Notes under the pieces: generated by a model
The model's input: the letters and a program-made list of their open reading frames with translations, nothing else
The model's database searches: none
What the model was told of the DNA's origin: nothing
In this document: piece after piece, positions 1 through 9,232 of the stretch
How the letters are laid out: each line of letters starts with the position of its first letter
Position numbering within the stretch: the first letter of the stretch is position 1
DNA from: Paenibacillus sp. FSL H8-0537
GTDB taxonomy: Bacteria > Bacillota > Bacilli > Paenibacillales > Paenibacillaceae
Direction: 5' to 3'
DNA: 64,000 nucleotides
Assembly (NCBI RefSeq): GCF_038051995.1
Contig: NZ_CP150290.1
Span: 3,028,001 to 3,092,000 of the forward strand
Made by a program: the position numbers and the translations under genes

Positions 1-38
1 TGACGCCAGAGGAAGTAAAAGCGTTTAAACCACAATAA
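1..38 (+). CDS. C-terminal tail of an upstream gene (partial)
   Basis: An open frame enters from the left edge (codons begin at base 3) and ends at a TAA at 36-38, giving the last eleven residues TPEEVKAFKPQ. It is too short to identify. In Bacillus the gene before rpsB is a small motility-related gene (swrB), but nothing here confirms that. A promoter for rpsB follows directly, so this tail probably belongs to the preceding operon. Confidence 0.4.
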   Translation, partial: TPEEVKAFKPQ

Positions 39-73
39 AATGGCGCAATGCGGTAAATTTCGGCTAGAGATTG

Positions 74-102
74 TTGCGTATGGCATGCAATTATGGTATA
101 TT
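74..102 (+). promoter_or_regulatory. sigma-A promoter of rpsB-tsf
   Basis: TTGCGT (74-79) is followed after 17 bp by TATATT (97-102). It lies about 130 bp before the rpsB start, leaving an untranslated leader of roughly 120 nt. S2 leaders are autoregulatory in some bacteria, but I see no recognised structure here beyond a small GTGTT/AACAC hairpin. Confidence 0.55.
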
Positions 103-232
103 AATTGACGGTGTTAAAAACACACGCTGATTAATTTCGTTAACGGTGCTTCTGCTTAGGTGGAAGTTTTAGCGAAAGATGACGTCGGCGGAGGGCACTA
201 CAAAAAAACCATTATCAGGAGGTGTTGAAGAA

Positions 233-931
233 ATGGCGGTTATTTCCATGAAACAGCTACTTGAAGCTGGGGTACACTTCGGTCATCAGACTCGTCGTTG
301 GAACCCGAAGATGGATCGTTATATCTTCACTGAAAGAAACGGAATTTACATTATCGATTTGCAAAAAACAGTTAAAAAAGTTGACGAGGCTTATAACTTC
401 GTTCGCTCGATCGCTGCAGAGGGCGGCACTATGCTGTTCGTCGGCACGAAGAAGCAAGCTCAAGATTCCGTTAAGGAAGAAGCTGAGCGTTGCGGCAACT
501 TCTACATCAACCAACGTTGGCTCGGCGGTACGCTGACTAACTTCCAAACGATTCAAAAACGTATCGACCGTTTGAAAACTTTGGAGAAATGGGAAGAGGA
601 CGGCACTTTCGAAGTTCTTCCTAAGAAAGAAGTTATTATTCTTCGCAAAGAAAAAGACCGTTTGGAAAAATTCCTCGGCGGCATCAAAGGCATGAAATCG
701 TTGCCTAGCGCTTTGTTCATCATCGATCCTCGTAAAGAGCGTATCGCTGTTGCTGAAGCACGCAAACTTGGAATTCCTATCGTAGGTATCGTTGATACAA
801 ACTGCGATCCAGACGAAATTGACTATGTCATTCCTGGTAATGATGATGCAATTCGTGCAGTTAAATTGCTTACTTCTAAGATGGCTGATGCAATTGTTGA
901 AGCTAACCAAGGTGAGCAAACAACTGCTTAA
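233..931 (+). CDS. rpsB: 30S ribosomal protein S2
   Basis: This encodes ribosomal protein S2 of the small subunit, 232 residues, close to the usual length for Firmicutes. The N-terminus [20 protein letters not shown] and the internal [12 protein letters not shown] and [11 protein letters not shown] stretches are S2 hallmarks. The frame is open further upstream (ATG at 179), but the ATG at 233 is preceded by AGGAGGTG at the right distance and starts with the conserved S2 sequence. It is followed by tsf, the classical rpsB-tsf pair, with a terminator-like hairpin between them that probably sets the S2 to EF-Ts ratio. Confidence 0.97.
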   Translation: MAVISMKQLLEAGVHFGHQTRRWNPKMDRYIFTERNGIYIIDLQKTVKKVDEAYNFVRSIAAEGGTMLFVGTKKQAQDSVKEEAERCGNFYINQRWLGGTLTNFQTIQKRIDRLKTLEKWEEDGTFEVLPKKEVIILRKEKDRLEKFLGGIKGMKSLPSALFIIDPRKERIAVAEARKLGIPIVGIVDTNCDPDEIDYVIPGNDDAIRAVKLLTSKMADAIVEANQGEQTTA

Positions 932-958
932 TTCAATAAACGTAAGCTATTAGGCGAA

Positions 959-996
959 GGGCGGTCAGAAGGTGAAAGCCTCTCACCGCCCTTTTC
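959..996 (+). terminator. intergenic hairpin/terminator between rpsB and tsf
   Basis: GGGCGGT (959-965) pairs with ACCGCCC (985-991) and is followed by TTTTCTC. As it lies inside the rpsB-tsf pair and no separate tsf promoter is obvious, it is probably a partial terminator. Confidence 0.6.
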
Positions 997-1043
997 TCAC
1001 GAATACCCAAATAAATAAATCGAAACCTTCAGGAGGGCTCAAA

Positions 1044-1694
1044 ATGGCAGTTAGTGCGAGCGCAGTAAAAGAACTTCGCGAAAGAACAGGAGCAGGAATG
1101 CTCGATTGTAAAAAAGCTTTGGATCATACAGACAATGATATCACGAAAGCGATTGAATTCCTTCGTGAAAAAGGCCTTGCAGCAGCAGCTAACAAAGCTG
1201 GCCGTATCGCAACAGAAGGCGTTGTTGAATCCTACATCCACGCTGGCGGTCGTATTGGCGTTCTAGTTGAAGTTAACTGTGAAACAGACTTCGTTGCTAA
1301 AACAGACCAATTCCGCGAGTTTGCAAGAGATATCGCGATGCAAATCGCTGCAGCAAACCCTAAATTCGTTCGTCGCGAAGAAGTTCCTGGCGATGAGCTT
1401 GAAAAAGAACGCGAAATTTTGCGTGCACAAGCCCTTAACGAAGGCAAGCCTGAGAAAATCGTTGATAAAATGGTTGAAGGCCGTATTTCCAAATACTATG
1501 AAGAATATTGCTTGCTTGAGCAAACGTTCATCAAAAACCCAGACCAAACGATTTCCGAGCTTCTTAACGATAAAATCAACAAAATTGGTGAAAACATTTC
1601 AATCCGTCGTTTCGTTCGTTATGAGCTGGGCGAAGGTCTTGAGAAAAAAGTTGATAACTTCGTAGAAGAAGTTATGTCGCAAGCTAAACTGTAA
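1044..1694 (+). CDS. tsf: Elongation factor Ts
   Basis: EF-Ts is the guanine nucleotide exchange factor for EF-Tu; 216 residues, the short form typical of many Gram-positives. Visible family marks are the N-terminal UBA-like segment with [15 protein letters not shown], the [23 protein letters not shown] core and the [19 protein letters not shown]-terminus. The ATG at 1044 has AGGAGGG seven bases upstream; the longer frame from 972 starts inside the preceding hairpin and is not credible. It is co-transcribed with rpsB or read through its partial terminator. Confidence 0.97.
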   Translation: MAVSASAVKELRERTGAGMLDCKKALDHTDNDITKAIEFLREKGLAAAANKAGRIATEGVVESYIHAGGRIGVLVEVNCETDFVAKTDQFREFARDIAMQIAAANPKFVRREEVPGDELEKEREILRAQALNEGKPEKIVDKMVEGRISKYYEEYCLLEQTFIKNPDQTISELLNDKINKIGENISIRRFVRYELGEGLEKKVDNFVEEVMSQAKL

Positions 1695-1706
1695 ACCGAT
1701 CGCAAA

Positions 1707-1738
1707 GGCGGGGCGGGGCGTCCGCCTCGCCTGCTTTC
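1707..1738 (+). terminator. GC-rich hairpin after tsf
   Basis: GGCGGGGCGG (1707-1716) pairs with CCGCCTCGCC (1722-1731), with one G-T pair and a five-base loop. The following T stretch (TGCTTTCG) is weak, so termination may be partial, with read-through to pyrH. Confidence 0.5.
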
Positions 1739-1809
1739 GTAAGCGGAGAAACTTTATATTTTGATAACCGGATGCAATCTAAGAGCTTTAGATTCATTCA
1801 TGGAGGTAA

Positions 1810-2543
<734 letters not shown>

Positions 2544-2544
<1 letters not shown>

Positions 2545-3098
2545 TGCCTCAAGCTATTAAGAAAAATGCCGAAGAGCGTATGGAGAAAGCAATCGGTGCG
2601 CTGCGCCGCGATTTGGCCAGTCTGCGTGCAGGCCGCGCATCAGCGTCTTTGCTTGATCGTGTGCAAGTTGAATATTACGGTGCAATGACACCAGTGGCAC
2701 AACTGGCTAACGTAAATACGCCGGACTCCCGTACGCTGATGATTCAGCCGTGGGATAAAACATCTCTTGCAGCTATTGAAAAAGCGATTATGAAATCGGA
2801 TCTGGGTTTAACGCCAGCTAATGACGGCTCAATGATTCGCATTTCGATTCCGCCGCTTACCGAAGAGCGTCGCACCGATCTTGTCAAAATGACGAAAAGA
2901 TTCGGTGAAGAAGCGAAGGTCGCTGTCCGCAACATCCGTCGCGATGCGAATGATGATGTGAAAAAGCTGGAGAAAACGGATATTTCAGAAGATGAGTCCC
3001 GTCGTCATCAAGATGACATTCAAAAGCTGACAGATCGTTTTATAGTTGAAGTAGATAAAGTATTGGTAGCTAAAGAAAAAGAAATTATGGAAGTATAA
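2544..3098 (+). CDS. frr: Ribosome recycling factor
   Basis: RRF splits post-termination ribosomes together with EF-G. The 184-residue protein has the typical [26 protein letters not shown] segment (interrupted here only by ordinary substitutions) and the late [13 protein letters not shown] helix. The ATG overlaps the pyrH stop (TAATG), so translation is coupled. A terminator follows, closing the pyrH-frr unit. Confidence 0.96.
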
Positions 3099-3106
3099 TT
3101 TCGCTA

Positions 3107-3135
3107 AAGCCCCTCCGTTAGGTGGGGTTTGGTTT
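3107..3135 (+). terminator. terminator after frr
   Basis: CCCCTCC (3110-3116) pairs with GGTGGGG (3121-3127) around a GTTA loop with one mismatch, extended by AAG/TTT and followed by GGTTT. Confidence 0.7.
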
Positions 3136-3161
3136 AAATATAAGGCTTTATTTTGTATAAT
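3133..3161 (+). promoter_or_regulatory. probable promoter of the uppS operon
   Basis: TTTAAA (3133-3138), 17 bp, then a perfect TATAAT (3156-3161). An 8-bp inverted repeat TATAAGGC (3139-3146) / GCCTTATA (3162-3169) brackets the -10 and could be an operator or just a hairpin. Confidence 0.5.
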
Positions 3162-3251
3162 GCCTTATATATCAACGCGAAACGCAAGCTGCCTTCTATT
3201 TGGCAGGCGGCAGTCGTTTACGCTTGTTAAATCCGGGTTGGAGGAACGAAG

Positions 3252-4016
3252 ATGATCAGTCGACTTTGGGCTAAATTTAGCAAATCGTCCCCACGTCCGG
3301 CAGCACCGCCACAATTAGACAATGTGCCTAAACATGTTGCCGTTATTATGGATGGAAACGGGCGTTGGGCCAAAGACCGTGGATTACCGCGAATAGCGGG
3401 TCATCATTCCGGGATGAAAGCGGTCAGACGCATTACGATGGCAGCAGACAGGCTCGGCGTTAAATATTTAACGCTTTATGCTTTTTCGACGGAAAACTGG
3501 AAAAGGCCTAAAGATGAAGTTGATTTTTTAATGAAGCTCCCTCAGCAATTTTTGGAAATTGAAATAGATGATTTAATGGAGAAAAATGTTCAGGTTCGCG
3601 TCATGGGGCACAGGGAGGACCTACCTTCCTTTACCATTAAAGCGTTGGACGAAGCAATGAGCAAGACCGCAAATAATACGGGACTCGTACTTACTTTTGC
3701 GCTAAACTATGGCAGCCGCAAGGAAATGCTTGAAGCGATCAAGGAGATCGCAGCGGATGTGCAAGAAGGACGGCTCACCTGTGACCAAATAGATGATCAT
3801 GTGATGAGTTCCCATTTACTGACCCGCGACCTTCCAGATCCTGATCTGCTGATTCGCACAAGCGGAGAATTGCGTTTGAGCAATTTTATGCTCTGGCAGC
3901 TTGCCTACAGCGAAATGTGGTTTACAGACGTCTATTGGCCTGAATTTTCGGAGACCCATTTGGAAGAAGCGATTGAGGAGTATGGGCGGCGCGCACGGCG
4001 ATATGGCGGACTATAA
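3252..4016 (+). CDS. uppS: Isoprenyl transferase (undecaprenyl diphosphate synthase)
   Basis: Condenses isopentenyl diphosphate onto farnesyl diphosphate in cis to make the C55 lipid carrier for cell-wall synthesis. The 254-residue product has the family signature HVAVIMDGNGRWA (catalytic Asp34), the YAFSTENWKRP motif and the late DLLIRTSGELRLSNFMLWQ...EMWFTDVYWPEF block. The ATG follows GGAGGAACGA. Next are cdsA, dxr and rseP, the same order as in Bacillus, linking lipid carrier, phospholipid and isoprenoid precursor synthesis. Confidence 0.96.
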   Translation: MISRLWAKFSKSSPRPAAPPQLDNVPKHVAVIMDGNGRWAKDRGLPRIAGHHSGMKAVRRITMAADRLGVKYLTLYAFSTENWKRPKDEVDFLMKLPQQFLEIEIDDLMEKNVQVRVMGHREDLPSFTIKALDEAMSKTANNTGLVLTFALNYGSRKEMLEAIKEIAADVQEGRLTCDQIDDHVMSSHLLTRDLPDPDLLIRTSGELRLSNFMLWQLAYSEMWFTDVYWPEFSETHLEEAIEEYGRRARRYGGL

Positions 4017-4044
4017 GCTTCGATAACGGAGTGTGACCTATACA

Positions 4045-4839
4045 TTGAAACAGCGAATAGTGACGGGAGTAGTAGCAGGCGCATTTTTTATTGCGCTTGC
4101 AGTAGCGGGAAGCTGGCTATATGCCGCTTTGCTCGTATTGCTCGCGATGGTAGGCTTTACTGAATATGTCAAGATGAACGGCCAAGCTTGGGCTCATCCG
4201 GCTTCATTGCTCGGATACGCGGGTGTGCTGTTTTTTGTGCTACCATGGAACCTGATTGGGGTAGAAACGCCATCCTTCATGTTTGTAACATGGGTGCTGG
4301 CATTCCTGCTGCTTGCTTTAACGGTTTTGACCAAAAACAAAACAACGATAGACCATGCGGCACTTATGCTGCTTGGTGCACTGTACGTTGGCCTGGGTTT
4401 TGGAGCGATGAATACGGTAAGACAGATGGACGATCATGGCTTGTTTTGGACATTTTTGCTTCTTGGCTGCATATGGTCCTCAGACATTGGCGCCTATTTT
4501 GCGGGGAAGGCTTTTGGCAAAAACAAGCTCTGGCCGTCCATTAGTCCAAATAAAACGATTGAGGGGGCGCTCGGAGGCGTTGTGCTGTCGCTTGTTGTGG
4601 CGGCTATCGGCGCATTTTTATTCCCCGACTTCATCGTATTTGGCAAGGCGCTTCTTATTGGGCTGCTTGCCGCTGTAGCTGGTCAGTTTGGTGATTTGAT
4701 TCAGTCGGCTTACAAACGAGTACGTGATATAAAAGATACAGGAAATGTACTGCCTGGTCATGGCGGCGTTTTGGATCGTTGCGACAGCTGGATTATCGTT
4801 TTTCCATTGATCGTGCTCTCCGGACTGCTTCCTTTATAA
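4045..4839 (+). CDS. cdsA: Phosphatidate cytidylyltransferase
   Basis: Makes CDP-diacylglycerol from phosphatidate and CTP, the branch-point intermediate for membrane phospholipids. It is a polytopic membrane protein of about 264 residues with a run of hydrophobic helices. The C-terminal signature includes SPNKTIEGALGG, GQFGDLIQSAYKR and KDTGNVLPGHGGVLDRCDS. A GTG at 4033 is in frame but sits only one or two bases from GGAG at 4028-4031. The TTG at 4045 has better spacing and gives the family-like start (M)KQRIVTGVVAG, so I prefer it. Confidence 0.92.
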   Translation: MKQRIVTGVVAGAFFIALAVAGSWLYAALLVLLAMVGFTEYVKMNGQAWAHPASLLGYAGVLFFVLPWNLIGVETPSFMFVTWVLAFLLLALTVLTKNKTTIDHAALMLLGALYVGLGFGAMNTVRQMDDHGLFWTFLLLGCIWSSDIGAYFAGKAFGKNKLWPSISPNKTIEGALGGVVLSLVVAAIGAFLFPDFIVFGKALLIGLLAAVAGQFGDLIQSAYKRVRDIKDTGNVLPGHGGVLDRCDSWIIVFPLIVLSGLLPL

Positions 4840-4893
4840 TTTGTAAAACAGGCAAAAAGCACATGTATAATCCGAGTGTCAGAGGAGATTGAG

Positions 4894-6033
4894 ATGAAAA
4901 AAATAACGATTCTTGGATCAACAGGCTCCATTGGCACGCAAACGCTGGATGTTATTGCAAACGACCCGGAGCGTTTTCAGGTTGTCGGCTTATCGGCGGG
5001 CAGCAATACGGACCTGCTTATTTCGCAGGCAATCCGCTTCAAGCCATCCATCGTTTGCTTGTCAACGAAGGAAGCGGCTGAAGCGGTAGCCTCTTCGCTG
5101 CCTGCGGGAACTCGGGTCATTTATGGCGAGCAGGGCTTGATTGAGCTTGCTGGAGCAACAGAGGCTGATATCGTCGTTACGGCGCTTGTGGGCAGCAGAG
5201 GACTCCCTGCGACGCTTGCAGCAATTGAAGCTGGCAAAACGATTGGCCTTGCGAACAAGGAAACGCTCGTAACAGCGGGTCATATCGTGATGGAGAGAGC
5301 TAGGAAAAAGGGTGTGCCGATCATACCGATCGACAGCGAGCATTCGGCTATTTTTCAATGCTTGAATGGAGAAGATCGCAGATCGCTAAACCAGCTTACA
5401 CTGACGGCCTCAGGCGGCTCATTCCGCGATCGCACGCGCGAGCAATTGAAAGGCGTTACTGTGGCGGAAGCGCTGAATCATCCTAACTGGTCCATGGGGG
5501 CCAAAATCACAATCGATTCTGCCACAATGGCCAATAAAGGGCTGGAAGTCATTGAAGCCCACTGGCTGTTTGATGTTACATATGATCAAATTCATGTTCT
5601 TGTTCATCCAGAGAGTATTATTCACTCTTATGTGGAGTTTACTGACCATAGCGTAATTGCGCAGCTGGGGCTTCCCGATATGCGTGTGCCGATTCAATAT
5701 GCGCTGACATATCCGCATCGCCATCCAACGCCTACAGGCCGGCTTGATTTGGCGGCGATTGGCAAGCTTCATTTTCGAGAGATGGACTTTGAACGTTATC
5801 CGTGCCTGCGTCTTGCCTTCGAATGCGGCAAAGCGGGACAATCAGCGCCAACGGTATATAATGCGGCAAATGAAGTAGCGGTGGCGCGGTTTCTTGCTGG
5901 CGAAATCGAATTTTTGGATATTGAGCGCACGATTGAGGAAGTGCTTTCTCGCCATCCTGTAACGGTGGTCGATACGCTCGAAGCTATCGCTGAAGTCGAC
6001 AGCTGGGCGCGTCAAATGGCTGCTACTGTGTAA
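4894..6033 (+). CDS. dxr: 1-deoxy-D-xylulose 5-phosphate reductoisomerase
   Basis: Converts DXP to MEP with NADPH, the second step of the non-mevalonate isoprenoid pathway. The 379-residue product starts MKKITILGSTGSIGTQTLDV (NADPH-binding fold) and has IPIDSEHSAIFQCL, LTASGGSFRD, NHPNWSMGAKITIDSATMANKGLEVIEAHWLF and AANEVAVARFL, all classic Dxr segments. The frame is open from 4876, but the ATG at 4894 has AGAGGAG six bases upstream. It feeds the substrate supply of UppS two genes upstream. Confidence 0.96.
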   Translation: MKKITILGSTGSIGTQTLDVIANDPERFQVVGLSAGSNTDLLISQAIRFKPSIVCLSTKEAAEAVASSLPAGTRVIYGEQGLIELAGATEADIVVTALVGSRGLPATLAAIEAGKTIGLANKETLVTAGHIVMERARKKGVPIIPIDSEHSAIFQCLNGEDRRSLNQLTLTASGGSFRDRTREQLKGVTVAEALNHPNWSMGAKITIDSATMANKGLEVIEAHWLFDVTYDQIHVLVHPESIIHSYVEFTDHSVIAQLGLPDMRVPIQYALTYPHRHPTPTGRLDLAAIGKLHFREMDFERYPCLRLAFECGKAGQSAPTVYNAANEVAVARFLAGEIEFLDIERTIEEVLSRHPVTVVDTLEAIAEVDSWARQMAATV

Positions 6034-6119
6034 CTTGCGCTTCGCCTCGCGGTTCTCTTGTAACGGGTAGGAGAATAATGATAATCTATGTACAGGCCGT
6101 TACGAACAGGAGGCTCTAT

Positions 6120-7385
6120 ATGGAGACGATTCAGATTGTTTTATTAACCGTGCTCGTGTTTTTCGTGATTGTGACGATCCATGAATGGGGCCACTATTAT
6201 TTTGCCAAACGAGCAGGAATATTGGTCAGGGAATTTGCCATCGGTTTTGGACCTAAGCTCATTTCCATTAAACGCGGTGAAACGCGATTTACCATTCGCC
6301 TTGTTCCGGCAGGTGGCTTCGTCCGCATGGCAGGCGAGGATCCGGAAATTGTAGACGTGGCCTCTGGGCAGACGATTGCGATTAAGCTTAAAGACGATAA
6401 GGTGACGAGACTGTACCTGGACCGTCTAGATGAGCGCAGCGGCGTCATTCGTGGTGAAGTGACTCAGATAGACTTGGAACGGGATTTGTTCGTTACGCTC
6501 GATATTGAGGGCGAGAAGGAACGTTTTTCCTTGCATCCACAAGCCTTGATGATTACCAAAGGCAAAGAAACGCAAATTGCGCCGCTGGACAGACAGTTTG
6601 GCAGCAAATCGGTAGCAGCGCGGGCGCGGGCTATTTTTGCAGGTCCGTTTATGAATTTTGTGCTGGCGTTTGTATTGTGTGGCGCTTATATTCAACTCGC
6701 AGGTACTCCGGAAAATTTACTTGTTGATTCGATTAGCAAGGGGATGCCGGCTGAAAAGGCCCAATTGCAAAGCGGCGACATGATTCAAGCGATTAATGGT
6801 ACGCCGATTGGTACGGATTATGATAAAATGATTGAGATTATTGGCGGCTCGCCTGGCGTGCCGATCCAAATGGACATTGTGCGCGGCGGCGTAGCGCAGA
6901 AGATAGAGCTGACGCCAGCTTCGGATGACAAAGGAGTCGGTAAAGTCGGCATCACTGCTACTTACAAGACGCGCACGGCAACCATTACAGAAACGGTAAC
7001 GGGTGCGGGTAAGCTGATGAAGCAGATGACCATTATTATTTTCGAAGGTCTTAAAAAGCTCGTAACCGGTGATTTTAAACTGGATGATTTAGGCGGGCCT
7101 GTGCGTACTGCAGAGGTGACAAGCCAAATTGCCAAGCAGGGAATCGCCGAATTGACGCGATGGACCGCCATGCTGAGCTTGTATTTGGGGATTTTCAACC
7201 TGTTGCCCATTCCAGCACTGGATGGAAGCAGACTTATTTTTCTCGGGCTGGAGGCGCTGCGCGGCAGACCGATTGACCCGAACCGGGAAAGCATGGTTCA
7301 TTTCGTCGGCTTTGCGCTCATTATGCTGCTGATGCTGGTAGTAACCTATAACGATATTTTGCGATTGGTGCGAGGGGAGTCTTAA
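6120..7385 (+). CDS. rseP: Site-2 zinc metalloprotease RseP/RasP
   Basis: Intramembrane protease that cleaves anti-sigma factors and remnant signal peptides. The 421-residue protein has HEWGH at residues 21-25 in the first membrane helix (zinc ligands and catalytic Glu22). A PDZ domain lies around residues 195-280 and the C-terminal NLLPIPALDG motif supplies the third zinc ligand. The family usually reads LDGG; here it is LDGS. An insert of about 80 residues before the second membrane segment is longer than in the shortest members. The ATG at 6120 has AGGAGG six bases upstream; the longer frame from 6078 has no such site. Confidence 0.93.
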   Translation: METIQIVLLTVLVFFVIVTIHEWGHYYFAKRAGILVREFAIGFGPKLISIKRGETRFTIRLVPAGGFVRMAGEDPEIVDVASGQTIAIKLKDDKVTRLYLDRLDERSGVIRGEVTQIDLERDLFVTLDIEGEKERFSLHPQALMITKGKETQIAPLDRQFGSKSVAARARAIFAGPFMNFVLAFVLCGAYIQLAGTPENLLVDSISKGMPAEKAQLQSGDMIQAINGTPIGTDYDKMIEIIGGSPGVPIQMDIVRGGVAQKIELTPASDDKGVGKVGITATYKTRTATITETVTGAGKLMKQMTIIIFEGLKKLVTGDFKLDDLGGPVRTAEVTSQIAKQGIAELTRWTAMLSLYLGIFNLLPIPALDGSRLIFLGLEALRGRPIDPNRESMVHFVGFALIMLLMLVVTYNDILRLVRGES

Positions 7386-7391
7386 TCTTTT

Positions 7392-8840
7392 ATGTCTAAG
7401 GATAAAAAATTTGTTTCGGAAATTACGCCGCAAAGCGAGGATTTCTCGAAATGGTATATTGATGTCATCAAAAAAGCCGAGCTTATGGATTATTCGCCAG
7501 TGCGCGGATGTATTATTTTTCGCCCGGAAGGTTATGAGCTATGGGAAAATATTCAACGTGACCTGGACCGCCGTTTTAAAGAAACCGGCCATCGCAATGC
7601 GTATTTCCCGCTCTTTATTCCAGAAAGCTTTTTCCAGAAGGAAAAGGAGCATGTCGAGGGCTTTAATCCTGAGCTTCCTTGGGTAACGGAAGCAGCAGGC
7701 GAGAAGCTTGAGGAGCGCCTTGCTATTCGTCCAACCTCGGAGACGATGTTCGGGCATATGTATGCGAAATGGATTCAATCGTACCGAGATCTGCCGCTGC
7801 TTATTAACCAATGGGCGAATGTTGTCCGCTGGGAGAAACGGACACTTCCGTTCCTGCGTACAAGCGAGTTTTTATGGCAGGAAGGCCATACGGCGCATGA
7901 AAATGAAGAGGAAGCGCGTCAGGAAACGATGCAAATGCTGGGCATTTACCGTGACTTCGTCGAGGAGTTTTTGGCCATTCCGGTTGTCGTAGGCCAAAAG
8001 ACGCCTTCGGAGCGTTTTGCTGGCGCGGTAGATACGTATTCCATTGAAGCGATGATGAAGGATGGCCGTGCCGTACAGGCGGGAACCTCTCATTACTTGG
8101 GAACGAAATTTGCGGTAGCGTTTGACATTAAATATTTGGATCGTGAAAATCAGCTGCAATTTGCCCACACGACTTCATGGGGTGTGAGTACTCGTCTCAT
8201 TGGTGCGATGATCATGGTGCATGGTGACGATCGTGGTCTTGCTTTGCCGCCTAAAGTGGCTCCAACACAAGTGATTATGATCCCAATTGGACCAGCAAAA
8301 ACACGCGACCAAGTTGTTGGCCGAGTAGATGAGCTGTATGCCGAGCTTAAAAAAGCGGGCGTTCGCGTCAAGGTCGATGACCGTTCCGACGTAAGCCCAG
8401 GTTGGAAGTTCAATGAATATGAAATGCGCGGCATTCCGCTTCGTCTTGAGCTGGGGCCACGTGATATGGAAAATGGACAAGTTGTACTCGTATCCCGCAT
8501 TAGCGGCGAAAAGAAGGTAGTCGAGCAGGCTAATCTTGTCGCTGAAGTAGAGGCGATGCTAGTGCAGATCCATAATGAGATGTTTGAGAAAGCGAAGCAG
8601 TTCCGCGAGGATCATTTCTATTCGGTAGATACGCTGGATGAAATGAAGGCATCGCAAGAGGAGCAGCGCGGCTTTGTGCTTGCGGGCTGGTGTGGTTCGG
8701 ACGCATGCGAGAAGCAGGTCAAGGAAGAGACGGGCGCCACAAGCCGCAACATTCCTTTCGAGCCTGCCGAGAAAAAGAGTACATGCCTCGTTTGTGGCGA
8801 TGCCGCCGAGCATACGGTCGTTTTCGCTCGCGCTTACTAG
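7392..8840 (+). CDS. proS: Prolyl-tRNA synthetase, short archaeal/eukaryotic-type
   Basis: Charges tRNA-Pro. At 482 residues this is the short class II ProRS found in archaea, eukaryotes and some bacteria such as Thermus, not the roughly 565-residue bacterial type with an inserted editing domain that B. subtilis has at this position. It has VRGCIIFRPEGYELWENIQ, LAIRPTSETMFGHMYAKW and the R-T-LPFLRTSEFLWQEGHTAH motif 2. A C-terminal zinc-type cluster (Cys434, Cys439, Cys465, Cys468) is present and the protein ends in Tyr, as in the Thermus-type enzyme where the terminal Tyr reaches the active site. It starts seven bases after rseP. Confidence 0.95.
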   Translation: MSKDKKFVSEITPQSEDFSKWYIDVIKKAELMDYSPVRGCIIFRPEGYELWENIQRDLDRRFKETGHRNAYFPLFIPESFFQKEKEHVEGFNPELPWVTEAAGEKLEERLAIRPTSETMFGHMYAKWIQSYRDLPLLINQWANVVRWEKRTLPFLRTSEFLWQEGHTAHENEEEARQETMQMLGIYRDFVEEFLAIPVVVGQKTPSERFAGAVDTYSIEAMMKDGRAVQAGTSHYLGTKFAVAFDIKYLDRENQLQFAHTTSWGVSTRLIGAMIMVHGDDRGLALPPKVAPTQVIMIPIGPAKTRDQVVGRVDELYAELKKAGVRVKVDDRSDVSPGWKFNEYEMRGIPLRLELGPRDMENGQVVLVSRISGEKKVVEQANLVAEVEAMLVQIHNEMFEKAKQFREDHFYSVDTLDEMKASQEEQRGFVLAGWCGSDACEKQVKEETGATSRNIPFEPAEKKSTCLVCGDAAEHTVVFARAY

Positions 8841-8910
8841 AAAGAGTATTATATTTTATGGTTCTGTATTGTGTTTTAATGTGTTATGCTAATTTCAAAG
8901 CAATTTCAAG

Positions 8911-8944
8911 GCAGGGAAATGGAATCAACCATTTCCCTGCTTCT
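8911..8944 (+). terminator. terminator after proS
   Basis: A perfect 12-bp stem, GCAGGGAAATGG (8911-8922) with CCATTTCCCTGC (8929-8940), loop AATCAA, followed by TTCT. The T tract is short but the stem is very stable. Confidence 0.7.
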
Positions 8945-9013
8945 ATGAGAAGTGCTGGTTTAGCGAGCGCTTATACAACGGTTTTTGCGGTGGGGAGAGC
9001 GAGGTTTAGGGGG

Positions 9014-9149
9014 CAAGTGGAGTGAAAGGTTTGAGCTGGAGAAGCGTTCGCGTTCGCTTTTGCTTTCGGATTTCAACCGCTGATGCGGCTTGATGTTGAA
9101 GAAATCCGAAAGCAATGGCGATCGTAAGCCAAACCTTTCACGTAGCGTT
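9014..9149. repeat. 136-bp palindromic dispersed repeat, copy A
   Basis: This element lies in the 392-bp gap between proS and polC and aligns without gaps to 32982-33117. Its ends are inverted: GTGAAAGGTTT (9022-9032) and AAACCTTTCAC (9131-9141). Inside, TGCTTTCGGATTTC (9061-9074) is the exact reverse complement of 9101-9114, and CCGC-TGAT-GCGG forms a small apical hairpin, so one strand can fold into one long stem. It has no open frame of note and no target duplication that I can see. The rest of the gap has the proS terminator and the polC ribosome binding site but no convincing promoter. Confidence 0.8.
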
Positions 9150-9232
9150 GATCCCCCTTAACCGAGCCGATCCATATCTCTCGCTATACAATACCGAAAA
9201 TAAGCCAGCGAGCGTTAGGAGTGGATAAATTC

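Noticed and set aside
39..232. Known S2 leader riboregulator before rpsB
   Set aside because: Only a small hairpin is visible; no structure I could match with confidence to a described leader family.
179..232. Longer rpsB start at ATG 179
   Set aside because: The added 18 residues include the translated ribosome binding site and do not resemble S2; ATG 233 has AGGAGGTG.
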